Positions 9,801-24,000 of a stretch of DNA of 64,000 nucleotides are shown here, one piece after another. Both the position numbers and the translations under genes were made by a program. Positions within the stretch are counted from its first letter, which is position 1, and every line of letters begins with the position of its first letter. A model generated the notes under the pieces. It was not told where the DNA came from and searched no databases. It was given only the letters and a program-made list of their open reading frames with translations. The DNA is from Gavia stellata (taxonomy: Eukaryota; Chordata; Aves; Gaviiformes; Gaviidae): NCBI RefSeq assembly GCF_030936135.1, contig NC_082603.1, positions 22,906,880 to 22,970,879 of the forward strand, in the 5' to 3' direction.

Positions 9801-12800
9801 TCAGTACTAGGCTTTTTCCCCCTCATAGCTTATAACTATCCTCATCTGATTCTCCTTCAGTACTACAAGATAATTTACTACTCACAAAACACGATGTTAT
9901 CACATAACTACAAAAAAAAAAATGCATGTTACCTTTTTTTTTCCTCTAGGGGGAATATTTCAATTGAAAGACAAAAAAGGAAAACTAGCAGTTTATAGAT
10001 ATAAATGGATGAAATGACAGTAGTATCTCTACCAGCTGACCATGGTAATAGCCTGTATGTCTGTAACAGAGGGATGATACCTATTTGACAAATAAACAGG
10101 CACACCTGAAAAAGTGTGAAATGTTATCAACATTTGAATGCCTGTATTGTATGAATTTACTTTTGTTTGCTTACAACTTTGTACCTTATTGCTAAGTCTC
10201 TGGTATATGAACCAAAACCTCTATCTAATACCCAAGATGTGGCTAACAGAAACTTGACTTCTAAAATTCTACTTCCTCAGAGAAAACACATTTTTGCAGG
10301 ACAAGTTAAAGTATTTTCTCCAATATATTCAATCATTCTATATATTTTGGGCCCAGACTTGTAGCTTTTAAATTGCTATTATGAAAAACCTGATAATACA
10401 ATCTGTTTATTTTTTCTGAGGAATATTTCAGGTACATAGTCTGTGATATTGGAAGCTGAATTAGACTTTACAGTGAAGGATGTTGCAGTTTCTTTGCTTC
10501 AAAATTAATACTATTATCAAGACAATATACACAGTCTTTATCCTGCAGTTGTTGGATTTATTCTCATTTTTACATTGTGCTTTAAGAATATAAAGCACAA
10601 ATCGCTGGAAGAACAGTTTCGGCATATACAGAAATTTTGTATCAGAATGGTCACACCTATGTTACAGTGATCATATCATCTACTTATTGTAATGTACTAC
10701 AGAATAATGGTTATGAAAATTACACATGAATACTTACTGTTTCTTTAAAAGAGGAATTTAGCCAGCGGTTATTTACTACATTCTGTATAGATATTGGTGG
10801 ATTTTCTAAATCTTCAAATGAATCCATTAATATGAAGTCCAGAACAACATCATAAAAATTCAGGTTTTTCACCTATATTAAATCAGAACATGATCTAAGT
10901 AGCCTCGTTTCTCTTTCAGCAGTGGAGTTCAGCATGCACCATATTCTAACGCTGTATTAACATGCAAATTTATAATTGTTTTTAATGAATATTAAAGATA
11001 CTTTGTCAGTAAAGGAGAAGTTAAAAAATATTATGTGCTTTCTGGTACTAAACTGCAGTGGTGGGTGCCATTTCTCTAAATCAGCAATGTAAACAAGAAA
11101 AGAGTTGCCTTTCCCACAGTTCTGAACTGTAAAAGTTTATTTTTAGATGCTACAGTTTGCATAATTAAAGGTAAAAACACTTTTTAGAAATTCAGACTCA
11201 CTCCTCTAGCAGCAAGTTCCATTTCAGTATTATCCCAGTGATCTGTTTGCTCCAAGAAATATATCATTTCATCAAAGACATCTTCAAATTTCTTTGGATT
11301 CTGTAAAGTAAAAGCAATAAGTATCAAGTGAACTTAACAAGAGAGATGGTTTATTTACACTGGAAGGTGAATTCTGGTAGAAGTTACATTAACAATAAAA
11401 CATTACTTAAAAAAGGTTTTTACCTTTCGTGCTCTCACAATTAAAGCAGACAATATTTTTCTTCCACTTTCAGCAAGAAATACTCTGTTTGCTGTTTCTG
11501 AAAGAATTATCTAGAAAAGGTTTCAGAAAATATAGACATATTCATATTTAAGTGACCTTAAACACTTCAATCACATTTAATATAATTATAACCACCAGTA
11601 TAGTAGGCAAGTTCCTAATAAGCCTTTGGTGCAAAGGTTCCAAAGCTAATCACAAAACTGGGACTCCATTACAAATACTGCCCATTTTAGAATTATAGAC
11701 ATGTAAAAGCAACAAGAAAATATTTAATTACAGAATATGTTATATGTTTGCACAGGTATTGCATTGATAGTTTCAATGTCATGTACTTTAAGCTTAACAA
11801 GACAGACAGACAGATCACTCTCCTTACTATTTACCTGAAAAGCTTGTCGAATACAATGAAGCTTAGCAAGGAAGTCACTGTCTCCTAGGCATTCAAACAT
11901 TTCAGTCCTAGATAAAACAGAAAAGTTTTCAAAGACCATTAAAAAAAGAAGCACAAAAATATTCAACTAGTCTAATTCCTACAAAAAACACCCAGTACAA
12001 GTAACTTCTAAAAAATGAGTTCTTTATCGAATATTTAACTTTAATTCTTGCTCTTCTTAGAAATAATTAAGTAGCCATAAATCAATACCTTAACACTCGT
12101 GAATAAATTTTGCCTTCTTCTGCTAAGTGCATGGCTTCTTCATACAATGGGCAATGGCAAAGGGAATCTAGACCATACGTATTACGAATCTCTCTGTGCT
12201 CTGTAAGCTGAAAAAAAAAAAAAAATTTAAGTTCATTAAAGAGCTTCCTAACAATTTTTTTAAAAGATAAAACAAATTAAAGAAGTTTTCCTGATATTCT
12301 GCTGAAAGATGTATCATTTCTGTATCTGCTTAAAACAAAGGGGCAACACTCAACTAGTAAACAGAAGAGAAACAGCACACTATTAACTAGACCGTTACTT
12401 CATAACTTTTAAAAACTGAAAGCTACAGTTTCAGAATTCAAAAGTTTAATTAATAAAACCGAGGCAGCTTAGTTATGTTTTAAGTTTTTAATTTGCCTAG
12501 TTGAATCTAATGGGTCTCAAAGTTGTTAAGAAAAAAAAAAAAATCATCAAGACACAAAGTACAGAATGATTGCATCATGCAAATCTTTAGGAAGCTGGAA
12601 ATAGTAACGACCTCCCACCGCTGTTTTTGTTTCGCTAGTAAATACGTCTGCTAGTTACCAAAGCAGAAGCATGCATGTATGAAGCGTGAACATTCAGCAT
12701 TTTACTACAGGCTCCCAAAAAGGTTTTCATTATTGGCAGTTTTAATTCTGTGGTTATCATAAGTTAACGTGAACTCATAGACATTTTTAGAACAAGAAAA

Positions 12801-15800
12801 ACCAAAATCAAATTAAGAAATCAAAGCACGTAAATAATACAGAGAACTCCTGTTTACAGGATATCCTATTTAATTCACAAAACAATGGCTAGCTACAATT
12901 TCCACTACAAACATTACATATTATTAATGATCAAAAAAAATCAGAGGCTTACACATCCTTCAGTTTAGTTAGTGACCAGAAAATTAATTGTAACTTTTTT
13001 AATCCAATTTTTTTATATATATATCTCCTGCGTGGGGGAAACAAACCTGTGCTTCTAGGCTATAAAAACAGAGCCTAGAAACATCTTTAAAAAATAATTC
13101 TCACAGTAGTTAAACTATATAAAAACAGTTACCCTGTATCTTAGAAAGATTAAAAAAAAAAACAGATTAAAAAATAACTTTATGTTAAACTTCCATTAAA
13201 ATTTTCAAATAAATACATGCTGAAAAGATTTTTCTCTCGCTGAGGACATACAGGTAAGTACTGGCATGAGACTTCACAAAGACATTAGGAAGTATGCTTC
13301 CAGTGTGTCTTCTCCACACTTTAGTTAAGCCAATTACAGCAACAACAGTTTGGCCAAGTAGACTTGCCTACTAAAGGGAAGAATATAAGCATGTGCCAAT
13401 ACCTATTTTTGTCCATGTAAACATTTAAGCACAAGAATAAGTTACAGAGATTTCAGTGCAGAGCTGGTGTTCTGACAAGCGTCACACATTGTTAGATGGT
13501 ATATATTTGCTGGAACTTACCAGCATGCTTTTACTGTAAGCAAATACATACAATTCCTTTAATAAAATTGCCAGGTTCCATTTGAAATTTATTTGGTTGG
13601 GGGGGGGGGCGGGGGCGGGGAATCTGTATTCCTATACAGATTTCTAGCGTTCTCAAATTGAGACTCAGGTGATAAGACAATAGCTAGGGAATAAGTGAAG
13701 GAATAGAAGCTTTAAGGTCAACAAAATGTTATACTTAAATGAGTAAGGTACACTTTCAGAATTCATCTAGATTGAAAGTATTTCCATTTTAAAAGCATGT
13801 ATTTGTTTATCAGTTGTTTTGCTTGGAAGAACAGAGTAGAATAAGCTGACTTCCTAAAAAAGATTCACAGCTATTAAGACCAAAGATCTTATTCCAATTT
13901 AACAATATTGATCATAGTACCAAATTGTGTTTTGGAATTGCTAATTCAAAAAGCCCACTTGAAAATTTATGTTCTTATTAAACAAAGGAAGCCACACAGC
14001 TTTTAACTGAAAATATATGTGAAAATATATAGGAAGGAATAATTTAACCAACTGGAAAAAACAGGAATATAATGATTTCTTTCAGATATAAGAAAACACT
14101 GTACGTACAGACACACACACATACATATATATACACACATGTATATATAGTGTAATAGTTACAACAGGTATAAACAAGAACAAGTGAAAAATCTTTACTC
14201 CAGAATTTGTTTTTCTACATTACAGTTAAGAAAGTATCAACTGTGGAACAATACATACATATTTTCCAAAATAAAGACCAAAACAGAACACAAGTAAGTA
14301 TACTAGTTTATTTCTTACCTGATTCAGCTATTACTGAAGCCATAAAACATTCCATTTACTTTATTTCATTTGCAAAGCATGAGAAGAAATAGGTTGTGAA
14401 CACATATGCACTTTGTAAACAGCTGCCCCTCTCTTGGAGGTTATCATTTCTGTGGTAAAAGGGATTATGTTAGTTTTCTCTAGTGAACTTCAAGCAAATC
14501 ACCTTCTTCGATATTTAGGCAAACTGACTGACTGTGACTGAATTAGGACTCATGTGATTTCTACAGTTAGATGCAGGTAATCTCCATTTGCTGCCAGCAA
14601 GCCTGAGATGGTAACATCTTTAGCCCATGAAGATGCCTCATCACAGCCTTTGTGGTTACAGTTTAGCATAGAATCTGATACCTGGGAGTTGGGTGAGGCC
14701 CTTGATTATTTTTAGTCTCTTTTTTTTTTTTTTAAAAAAAAAACTTCCTCTCATGCTAGCAGATGAAATAAAATAACTATGTTACTGTTGTAATGTGCAT
14801 TATTGAGCTCAAACGAAGAAAGCAGTTAAATCAACCATCTACTAAGCAGGAGAGAAGGGTATAACTATTCTTCTGCTGAGAAGATGGTTTTGATTACAGA
14901 TTGAAATTAGTCCCAACCAATAACATTTGGAAAGGGGTTGCAAATTCCTGTATCACTGACTTCTCTTAGCATGCAAAAAGAGGAGAGGAAAAAAAACCAA
15001 AACAAACTGAAAACCAGAAACTAAAATGACCTCGAAGTTTAACTAGAAAAGGTGATTTCCAGACAAGCTCTGAAGCTGCATCATAATGCTCCTTGAGTCA
15101 TCATGGGTTTTCTTGTGATGCTTTCTAGTATTTAGAACTATATTTATATATAAACATTTTATATGTAGATATAAACAATATATATATGTAACATACAGTA
15201 TTATATTTTAAACGGTCTTGCAAACATTCAGTAGTAGCCATTCTTTTTGAGATGAAATAAGGTGAAAGCTTGCCTATATAAACATCCTGGTTCAAAATAA
15301 AATTAGTTGAAGATGCTCTGAACACATGTCCACATTTCTAACATAGCAGAGTTCAGCTATTAGAAGAATGGACAAATCATACACGATGTTTAACAACATG
15401 CAGAGCATACAACATTTTCTAGAGAAGAACTTCAAGCTGACATCAAAAAGAAAATTAACCCTTTGTTGTAAAAGTCTCCAAGGACTTGTTACCTTTGAAG
15501 AAAAAGGTGGAGAGAAAGGTTAGTTTTAAATTAGATGGTTCACTATAACTACCTTATATGAATTGGCATGCATTCATGACACGTATTCAGGTACCTGCTT
15601 TTTACCCCATTATGTACCCCTATGCACCGTATAACTTTTCTCAACAGTGGTTCGATATTTATCAGAAATTAGCAGAAAGCCCCAGCATTCCACATCTTGT
15701 CATCACAGGTAAGTTGGACTCTTGAAAGCTCCTGGAGTCCTTCCTTGCCACACTGTAGTGAACACTTCTTTGCACAGCCACTGCCATTTTGAGACTCTTA

Positions 15801-18014
15801 ACACACCACTAGGGATGAAAAAGTGCTCCATGCACAGCTACCAAAAGTGCTGGTAGTTGCGAGTAATGCAGAGGCTTGTAATGATGGACCTCATATGCCA
15901 GCCTGTAAATGTCTGGTATTTCCTCAGTGTCGTGTAGGGTTACATGAGGAAGAATACGAAAATGCAGACGAAGAGACGAGAAGATGAATCACCCTATAGC
16001 AGCAATCTAATCTTGTAATGCTTTGTGTCTATCCATTCAAGGCTCAAGAGATAGCAGTTGTTGGTGACCATAGCACAGGACATTTATGATGACCTGCAGT
16101 GGATACCTAACTTCATTATGTTGAAATAATATGTACATCTTCAAAATTCCAAAGCTTGTCGTCGTAACTCGTGTCTTTACACACAGTGCTGCAAAGCAGC
16201 CTCTGAAGATTATGACATGGATTGTTTTTGTTCAGATGCTAATCAGTTTTCTCTGGACAGTTCAGCTTTAAGGCTGCATCTGCTAGTAAAGAGATGTTGA
16301 AACCACTGCTATAAAGCATCAAACCTTTGGAGCTTGCAATAGTTTTTACACCTGGGATTCCCTGACTGCTCTGGTCTAATGAATAGATTCAGTACTCTTA
16401 TTTGCCACCCACAAGTTGTTCGTAATAAATAGAAAAAATTCTTAGCTGTGCATCAGGACCTTGTTGATTACCAAAATAACCACCTACATGAATGTAACAA
16501 AAATAAACAACGTTAGACCTTTTAGGAATTCTTGCTTGCCCCCCCTAATAAAAAGGTCGATTTACTGGCACAGTCAGCATTCCTTACATTCTGAGAAACT
16601 ATGCTTATCCTATATTAGAAAGGCTGCTGCTGATCTCTTTCTCTGGGTATCTTTATCTTTTAAAAGTTTTTTGTTTTTTTTTTTAAACCTAAGTAGCTGC
16701 AGGATGAGTGTGAAACATGTTTTGGGAGTTGGAAGATGTGATGGCAATTAATAAAACATTTGAGATGGTACTTTAATAAACTGAAATGATGAAGTGGTGT
16801 GTTCTTCCTAATATCTGGAAGAAGACAGGAAGGAAGTTCATGTGTTTTCAGGAACTCCTTCTATACTTACTTACATATATTACAAGACACCTGATACATT
16901 TTCTTTAAGGAAATCACACATTCAGAACATGATTTTATCTGAATTATTGCTGCAACTTTATTAATTTTAAGCATAATGAAGAATGTGAATTCACTATGTT
17001 GTGTGCATCAGTGGCAGTACTACTCCCTGCCAGGCAGAATAATCCTAGGCCAAGTGCTGTGTCTGGTACATAGGCTTTTGCCTACATAATACCTACATGG
17101 AGGTATTATGGTACAAAAATTAGTTCAGTGCTAATATATGGAATTTGTTACAAATGTTATATATATTTCCTAAGAATTAAAAACTGTATAGTACGAGCAG
17201 TCAGCATTTAAGAACATACTGACTATTAGATGAAACTCCTCCTTGTCCTAGAAGTGAAAATATTTAATATACTGTGCAAATACCATACATGGTTAAGGTT
17301 TCTGTTAGAGGACAAGGATCAGTTCCAGATTTTTATTTTATTATTATTTTTAAAGCTTTTAGAGCACCATTTAATGACTTGTTGGCCTAAATTTTCCTAT
17401 TCATAGCCATACAGCAAGCACCCACAGTTGTCCTTGGAGGGAATCAAAGGAATCTGGTTCCTGTTGACCACTCTTCATTGCCACATGGAAAACTTTTCCC
17501 CACAATGGAATCTTTTTAACTGGGGCTACATCTATTAGGATGCAGAAGACAAATAATCGGAAAAAAAGACCAAAAACCAACACAAATGAAGAATGAAGTT
17601 TTAGGAATTTGTTAGAAAGGATGTAGGAATGGGAGGTGTTTCTCAAAGTGGAACAGAACTTTTCTGTTGCCTACAACACCACCACCATTTATTGGGAGGT
17701 GGAAAACTTCTGATGATGGTATGAATAGGCAAGCTTTATTACTGGATATCGTTCTTCACTGGACACCATGAAAGCTTTTGAGTTTGCCCAAAGTAGTGGG
17801 CAGTGGTTAGTGGCACTTCAGGTACAGGTTCTTCAAAAAAATAGTATTACTGTTAGCAGAATGAAAGACTTCAGGGATTAATTCTTTCCTCTCTTTCTCC
17901 ACATGTTTTAAGACTATAAATATGAGGCACCTCAATGCATCATTAAAGTTGTTAGAGTAGGGAGCTCCTTACAATTTGCTACCCAGGGCATGTTAGACTG
18001 CAGGACTGCTGTGC

Positions 18015-18053
<39 letters not shown>

Positions 18054-21000
18054 AGGTAAGACAATAATCCATGTCAAATTGGACAGATGACACGAACATG
18101 GAGGAAGTGACCAGGATGAGAACAATAAGGCCTGAGAAGATCAAATTAGTTATTATGGTCACACATCTGAAGGCAGTCAGAATGCAGGAGGGCATGTCTC
18201 TCAGTTTTGTGATGAAACAGGAAAAAAACAAAACAAACACCTCACTTATAAATGCTATAGGAATACATCTTACTATTACTTGCCAACATTATTCCCTCTG
18301 GTATTCCCTATTTCAGGAAAGGAATAAAACATCTATTTGAAAACCAGGAAAAAGGTAACCCTACCTTTCACCAACAAGGCTCTTTTTGAGCACTTTTTGA
18401 ATCTAAAATTCAGTTTCAGTCACTTTGAAGGTTTTGGTGCCGTATACAAATAATTACAGGCATATGGAAACTGGTGTTCTTTCCCTGTTATCAAAGCCTG
18501 CTCCTTCCAGCAATGTTTTGTTTTAATAGATTTGAACTGAGAAAAAGGCAACCTTAGTAAAGGAATTACTGATAAAAAAAGAGCAGCTAAGGCTTTATTC
18601 ACAAGTCTAAAAAATCTCCTAAGCTTTGGACTGAGTTAACATTTTAATAAAGAAAGCAAAGTTTATTTGACAATAGAACTACAGATTCAGTTCTAGTCAA
18701 GATATAAAAATAAGACATGATAAATGCATGTGCACTGATAATGGAGAGGCAGCAATGAAGCTCACTGTCAGGGAGAGCAAGAAAGAGCTTCTATTGGAAA
18801 GATGGAAAAGAAGCCAGGAAAGAGAGGGTAGAGACCTTTATCTGACACACTGACGGCTGTATTCTTGCCAAAGGTGGTAGCTGTTTTGATCACACAGCAG
18901 GTGAGATAGCAAGAATATGAAAAGGATACTAACCCTCACAAATACAAGTTGATGGCAGACGGTCTCAAATGGGGAAGAAAAAAACATTATTTATCACAGT
19001 ATATAGTATCAATAACTTAATTAGGTCAAATGGTTGTGCTTACCGTTGCTTCTGCAGTGCTTCTCAGAGCCTATGTGTGTTTAGGCATGAAGTCTATCTG
19101 GGCTTGGGGATGGCAACTGTCTGTCTAAATCATCTTTACAAGGATTCTGGCACCTGTATATCGTAGGTGTCTGGACTGGCACAATTCTTTATAAGAAGTC
19201 ATCAAGTGCATGATCCTCAGCATCCTCTTGATTATCAGCCATAGCCAAGATGAAATTTTGGCATACCCTACAGCTATCCTGTAGAGCTCATCAAAAGGGC
19301 ATGTGCTTTAAACTCTGCCAACTGTCCCAGTTTTGTACAGTTCTTTTCCTGAAAGCCATCTTCGTGTGTTTTGTCCTAATATAACACAGCACAACATTCT
19401 TGTTGCCTCCTGAGCAGTATACTTATCAATTTCCACCAAAACATCTATGTCTTGTTTTAGGATTCCCTTTATCTCTGCTGTTATCGCTCCTGAGGGCAGT
19501 GAACTAAATTTGACTTGACTGTGTGTCAGCTTCCAGTCTCTGAAACCAGAGTCACACAAAATACTTAGTCCTGCTCCTTGGGACAGGATGCAATGTAGAA
19601 GGAAGATGAGTAACTGTCAACATACAGCTTGTAGCATGATGTGACCACAAAAAATGCTGCTACTTTGTAATTTCCCCGAAGGCGAAATTATTAATGATTC
19701 CAGTAGGACAAAATCACACAGCAGTATACACACTTACATGAATTTGCTAAACATTTCTATCAGCACACAGAGTTTAAGATAGTTACAAAAATTGTAACTG
19801 CATTCAGGGAGCATAGGATGAAAGAAAAACTGCCTATTTGCCCATTAGCTGAGACAAATCCAAAGCTGGAAAAGCCTCAAACCTCTTAGCCTGAAACATT
19901 CCACTTTTCTGCAAGTGCAAGAATAACAAAATGGAAGTAGTAGATAAACAAGAAGCTGCTACCTGACATCATCATGTCTAGAATAAAAAAAAAATAATCT
20001 GTTATGTCAATTCTAATCCAGTTACATCAAAGTGATCACTGTTCTCTACTAATAGCTGAAATACACTGAGAAGTAGTTATTATTCCTTCTCATTGCCATA
20101 GTTATGTGCAGTATTAGTTTAAAGCATTTGTCCCCCCAGAGGATGGACAAAACTTTACATCAAGGTAACACTATACTCATAAGAGAAGACCAATTCACAG
20201 CTTTATTTTACCTGCACCACACAATGATGCCCCAGTAGCTAATACTAGAGAGCTAACTGGCCCTGTAGTTTAAGCCTAGTGGCTCATATTTAATCCAGAA
20301 TTTTGATGATGTTCTGGTTTGAACACCAAACTTAAAGTTGCTCATGGCTTTGTTAATCTTCAGAACTCCTATCAGCTGAGAATTTTAATAGATTCTTCAA
20401 TAAAATCTGAGAAAGGAGATCAGAGAGCTTGTTCTATTGGCAAAGACTACAACAGCTGGAAAAGAAAAGAAAATCTTCATAACTTTGTTCTGGTAGAGAG
20501 TTGACAGGAGCGGCTTTGAGGTATCAAAACGTGGAGAGTATTTTCAGGATATGTAAAGAAAATTCTGTTGCCAGTTTTGACTCAAACATTTCTTTAGCAA
20601 ATACCGAGACAATTCAGCTTCAGGATAGGATGGTTATTCCACTGAGGTGATACATCCTGGGTTTTTTTTGTTTGTTTGTTTCTTTTGGGTTTTTTTAAGC
20701 CCAGCAACACAAATTAGCATAATGGAGTGTTCCCATCTCCACATACTTGCAAAAACACTAGGAAAGTTCATGTGGGAAAAAAAAAAAAAGATACAAAGTG
20801 TACAAACTATAATGGTTTACAGCTCCTCTGAAGCGCTGATAGAGTTGAAGCAAGTTTGAATTGTGATCTTGTCCAAATTACAGGAAAGAGTAACCAGTCT
20901 CTATAGACACAATCTTAGTTAGGAATGAATGCCAGGCATACCATCACAACTTGATGTGAATTACTAAATCAAGATAATCACGGTTTAATGTGAATTACTA

Positions 21001-24000
21001 AATCAAAGTAATTGTGTCATGGAAAAACAAACCATACAATAGACAGTCAAAAGATAATTGCAAAGAACATGTATGCAATTTTCTCTCTTTTTACAACTGT
21101 CTGAGTTTAGTAGCTTAGTTGTAGTACATACATGATAGCAGTATCTAACACAGAATGTATCTATTGAGACCAACTGCCTTTCCTGTAATTTGGAGAAGAG
21201 TGCTATTCAAGATCACTTCAGCTCCTGAGAGACTATAAAAGGAGATATTCCTCATTCAAATAAGTGTGTCGCTGTATATAAAGTTCTTTCAAATACTTCA
21301 AGGGAGCTGTAGCAGATTTCAGCTAATAGACAATGCCCTGTTATTCAAAGATTATTTCTTTATGTATCCTTTGTGGTCTTATCCAAGAAGATTAGGGAAA
21401 GTTAGATGAAGTATATTATATTGTGCATGGAACATACTAAAATAGGTAGCTGTCAATTTCTAATAATTTCCTGTCAAAAACCCCCAACTCCAATAAAGAC
21501 AAAGCCTTCTTCATGTTATCTTTATATTATGGTAAGGGAATAGGAAAAAAAAAAAAGATAATAGAAAAATGCAATTCATGCTGTAAGGAACTACTGTAGC
21601 CTCAGTTGCTTGTGCGTCTTCACTCATGAAAATCTGATATATTTTTCAAAAGCTACTTCTTTTTAGAAGGAGTTGGGGAAACACTCTGCCAGTGCACCAA
21701 AAAAAAAAAAAAGATAATAAGCAATTTGATCCCAACTTCATTACTTGAACTGCTAGGAAGCTGGTTAGAACTAAGCAAGAAAAACTTCTTCCCCCACCCG
21801 CCCCAACAGAAATACACTTTGCTTACAATAATTGGCAAAAAATTAAGATTCTTCTGTTCACTGTTCAAATAGATCAATGAATCTTTAAAGAAGCAATCTT
21901 TAAGAGTCTTACCTCAGCTGTGGAAACAAAGGAGTCAGTTGATGCAATGCTTAATGTATCTCGAAGGCAGAAATCATCCATATTATCCTTTATAGTAATG
22001 TCTGTATTTTTATCTTTAAAACAAAAAAACCCAAAACTGATTATTAGACTATCAGAAAATTCCATTTAAGTCTTGAAAGTGTGTTTCGTGTATACTTTAA
22101 TGTACTACTTCATTTGGAGGCACAACATTGTACTACTATGACAGTAAATTCTCCTATGACCCGCTAACATTATATAAAGGTGACTGTATTTTTCTGTCTT
22201 CAAACTGGACTTACAAACATCATCTGCAATGAAGAGAGAGAAGAAAAAGTATTTCCCCAAGGCTTTTTCCTTTTCTTTGATAGACTTCTGAAGATCTCTC
22301 TAGCTGAAGATATTACTTTGCTATATTGATTTAAATCCTCTGTTAAGTTTTTAACTTGGCTGCGTTGTGTAACAAATATTCAATGTTTTAGTAACCAAGA
22401 AATACTGTTGTAAATAAAAGCCATTAATAAAAAACAGGTTTCAGCTTCACTTGAATTAATTTCATTTTCTACTTCTCATGCCTTTTTTCACTTGCTGGTT
22501 TCAGAAGAGCAAGTGAAGTTTTTAACCTTCTCTGTAATCTCTTTCCCCAATGGAAAAGCTTGTTGAAATAACACATCCAGAAGCATCTCCTATAGTACCA
22601 GAATTCTTAACGCCTTTAAAATAACTGATATTTTATGTTTAAAATCATCTGCAATACAGTTTCTCTCAGTTTTCCTTTATTTTATTCTCAGATTTCAACT
22701 GAGAATAGCATACATGGTAGCATACAACTGTACTAGCATACATGGTTTTGTTTTCACCATGCAGAAACACTTTCACAGAAGGATTAAATTCATAAGTCAG
22801 TAAAGTCAGACTTTGGCTTGATGTGCCCCATACTACATTCTCAGTAGAGCACAGGCATTTATTTTGGGTTACTTTACCTTAAGATATTACACGTGTTGTT
22901 AAAAGTCAGTGTTATTTCCAACAGTCAGCAGCAATCAGCTAACCAATGTCATCCAGATCTGTTGCTACGGCAATACTTCATAAAAAACACTATTACATAG
23001 CAAAGTGGCCAAATGCCAATATACTGGAATGGTTTCTTCATCAATTGAAATGCTACAAATCCACATAACTTAACTATTATTTTGATGGTTGTTATGCTTT
23101 AATTCGTTACGGACTTGGAATGACAGCTCAAAAATTGCACATAACAATAAATATCTGTCTTTGACATTATTCACCAAGGGAAAAAATTATTAAAAGTTTG
23201 GACAAAGATTTTACTAGATTGAGTTAGACAGATTCCAACTTGTAATCACAACTTCACCAATATTCCTGTGAAAGTCTCTGATTTTTTTCAGATGATTCTG
23301 AATAGTTTGTTCTTTTTTCTGACCTCTTAAAACCAAGAGGAAAAGTACAGCAGCATCCAAGTTGGTTGAGAAACAATCACATACTGGAATTTGAAGAGCT
23401 GGAACAGAAAACCAAACCATGGTTTGTAAAGCATTTGCTTAAGGTCTGGTAAAAGCAGATGGGTAACATGATGTTTCCTTCTTACTTCTAGGTCATAATT
23501 TGCATTAATCCCCCTCTAATATTATATTAAATGCTTTTCTAATATCACTTTTTCACATAAGCAGCTGCTGAAACTGCAATAATACTGTTAAACATAGGGT
23601 AGTACAGGGATGTATAGCCTGGTTGCAGATTTTTCCATTGAACCTCTCCTTTTGGCTAAGTTGTTTTCCATAATAAATTTGCAATTAAAGCAAAAAGTTT
23701 CTACATCTCACAGTTAGGAAAGCCCTCTAGCATCTGGTTCAAGTGCAATCCAAAGACACATTATTTTCCTGATCCTCCCAGTCAGTAGGCAACATGCAAC
23801 ACATTTCTCATGAAGTAAACAGCTACCTTCGTAAGTAGCAATGCAAATTACAAACTCCGAATGGGCCATACTGATAAAGATCTTACTGATAGCTTTAATG
23901 AAGATGTTAAGGTAAGAACCCAACTCTTACGTACACAAAGTGCAGCTGTCAAGTAGTCTCATGTATCAACTTATTCACAATCCAAGAACCACCCTCATAG

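Larger units (their letters stand above)
6897..12088 (-). other. MIGA1: MIGA1 introns 9-15
   Basis: Between the exons listed lie introns of about 333, 1857, 1480, 329, 123, 324 and 181 bp, counted from intron 15 to intron 9. They are AT-rich with homopolymer runs. No RNA gene, coding sequence or recognisable transposon was seen, including in the 1.9-kb intron 14. Confidence 0.85.
12208..21912 (-). other. MIGA1: MIGA1 intron 8 (9.7 kb)
   Basis: A large AT-rich intron. It holds the G/C homopolymer at 13599-13620, a CA/TA simple repeat at 14108-14151, an inverted repeat at 17085-17110, the 35-base poly-T at 18018-18052 and a 33-bp tandem duplication at 20951-21016. I see no second gene. Confidence 0.85.

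Noticed and set aside
17932-18240. 102-codon minus-strand frame including a poly-lysine run
   Set aside because: It reads through the poly-T tract as Lys codons and has no recognisable domain or splice context.
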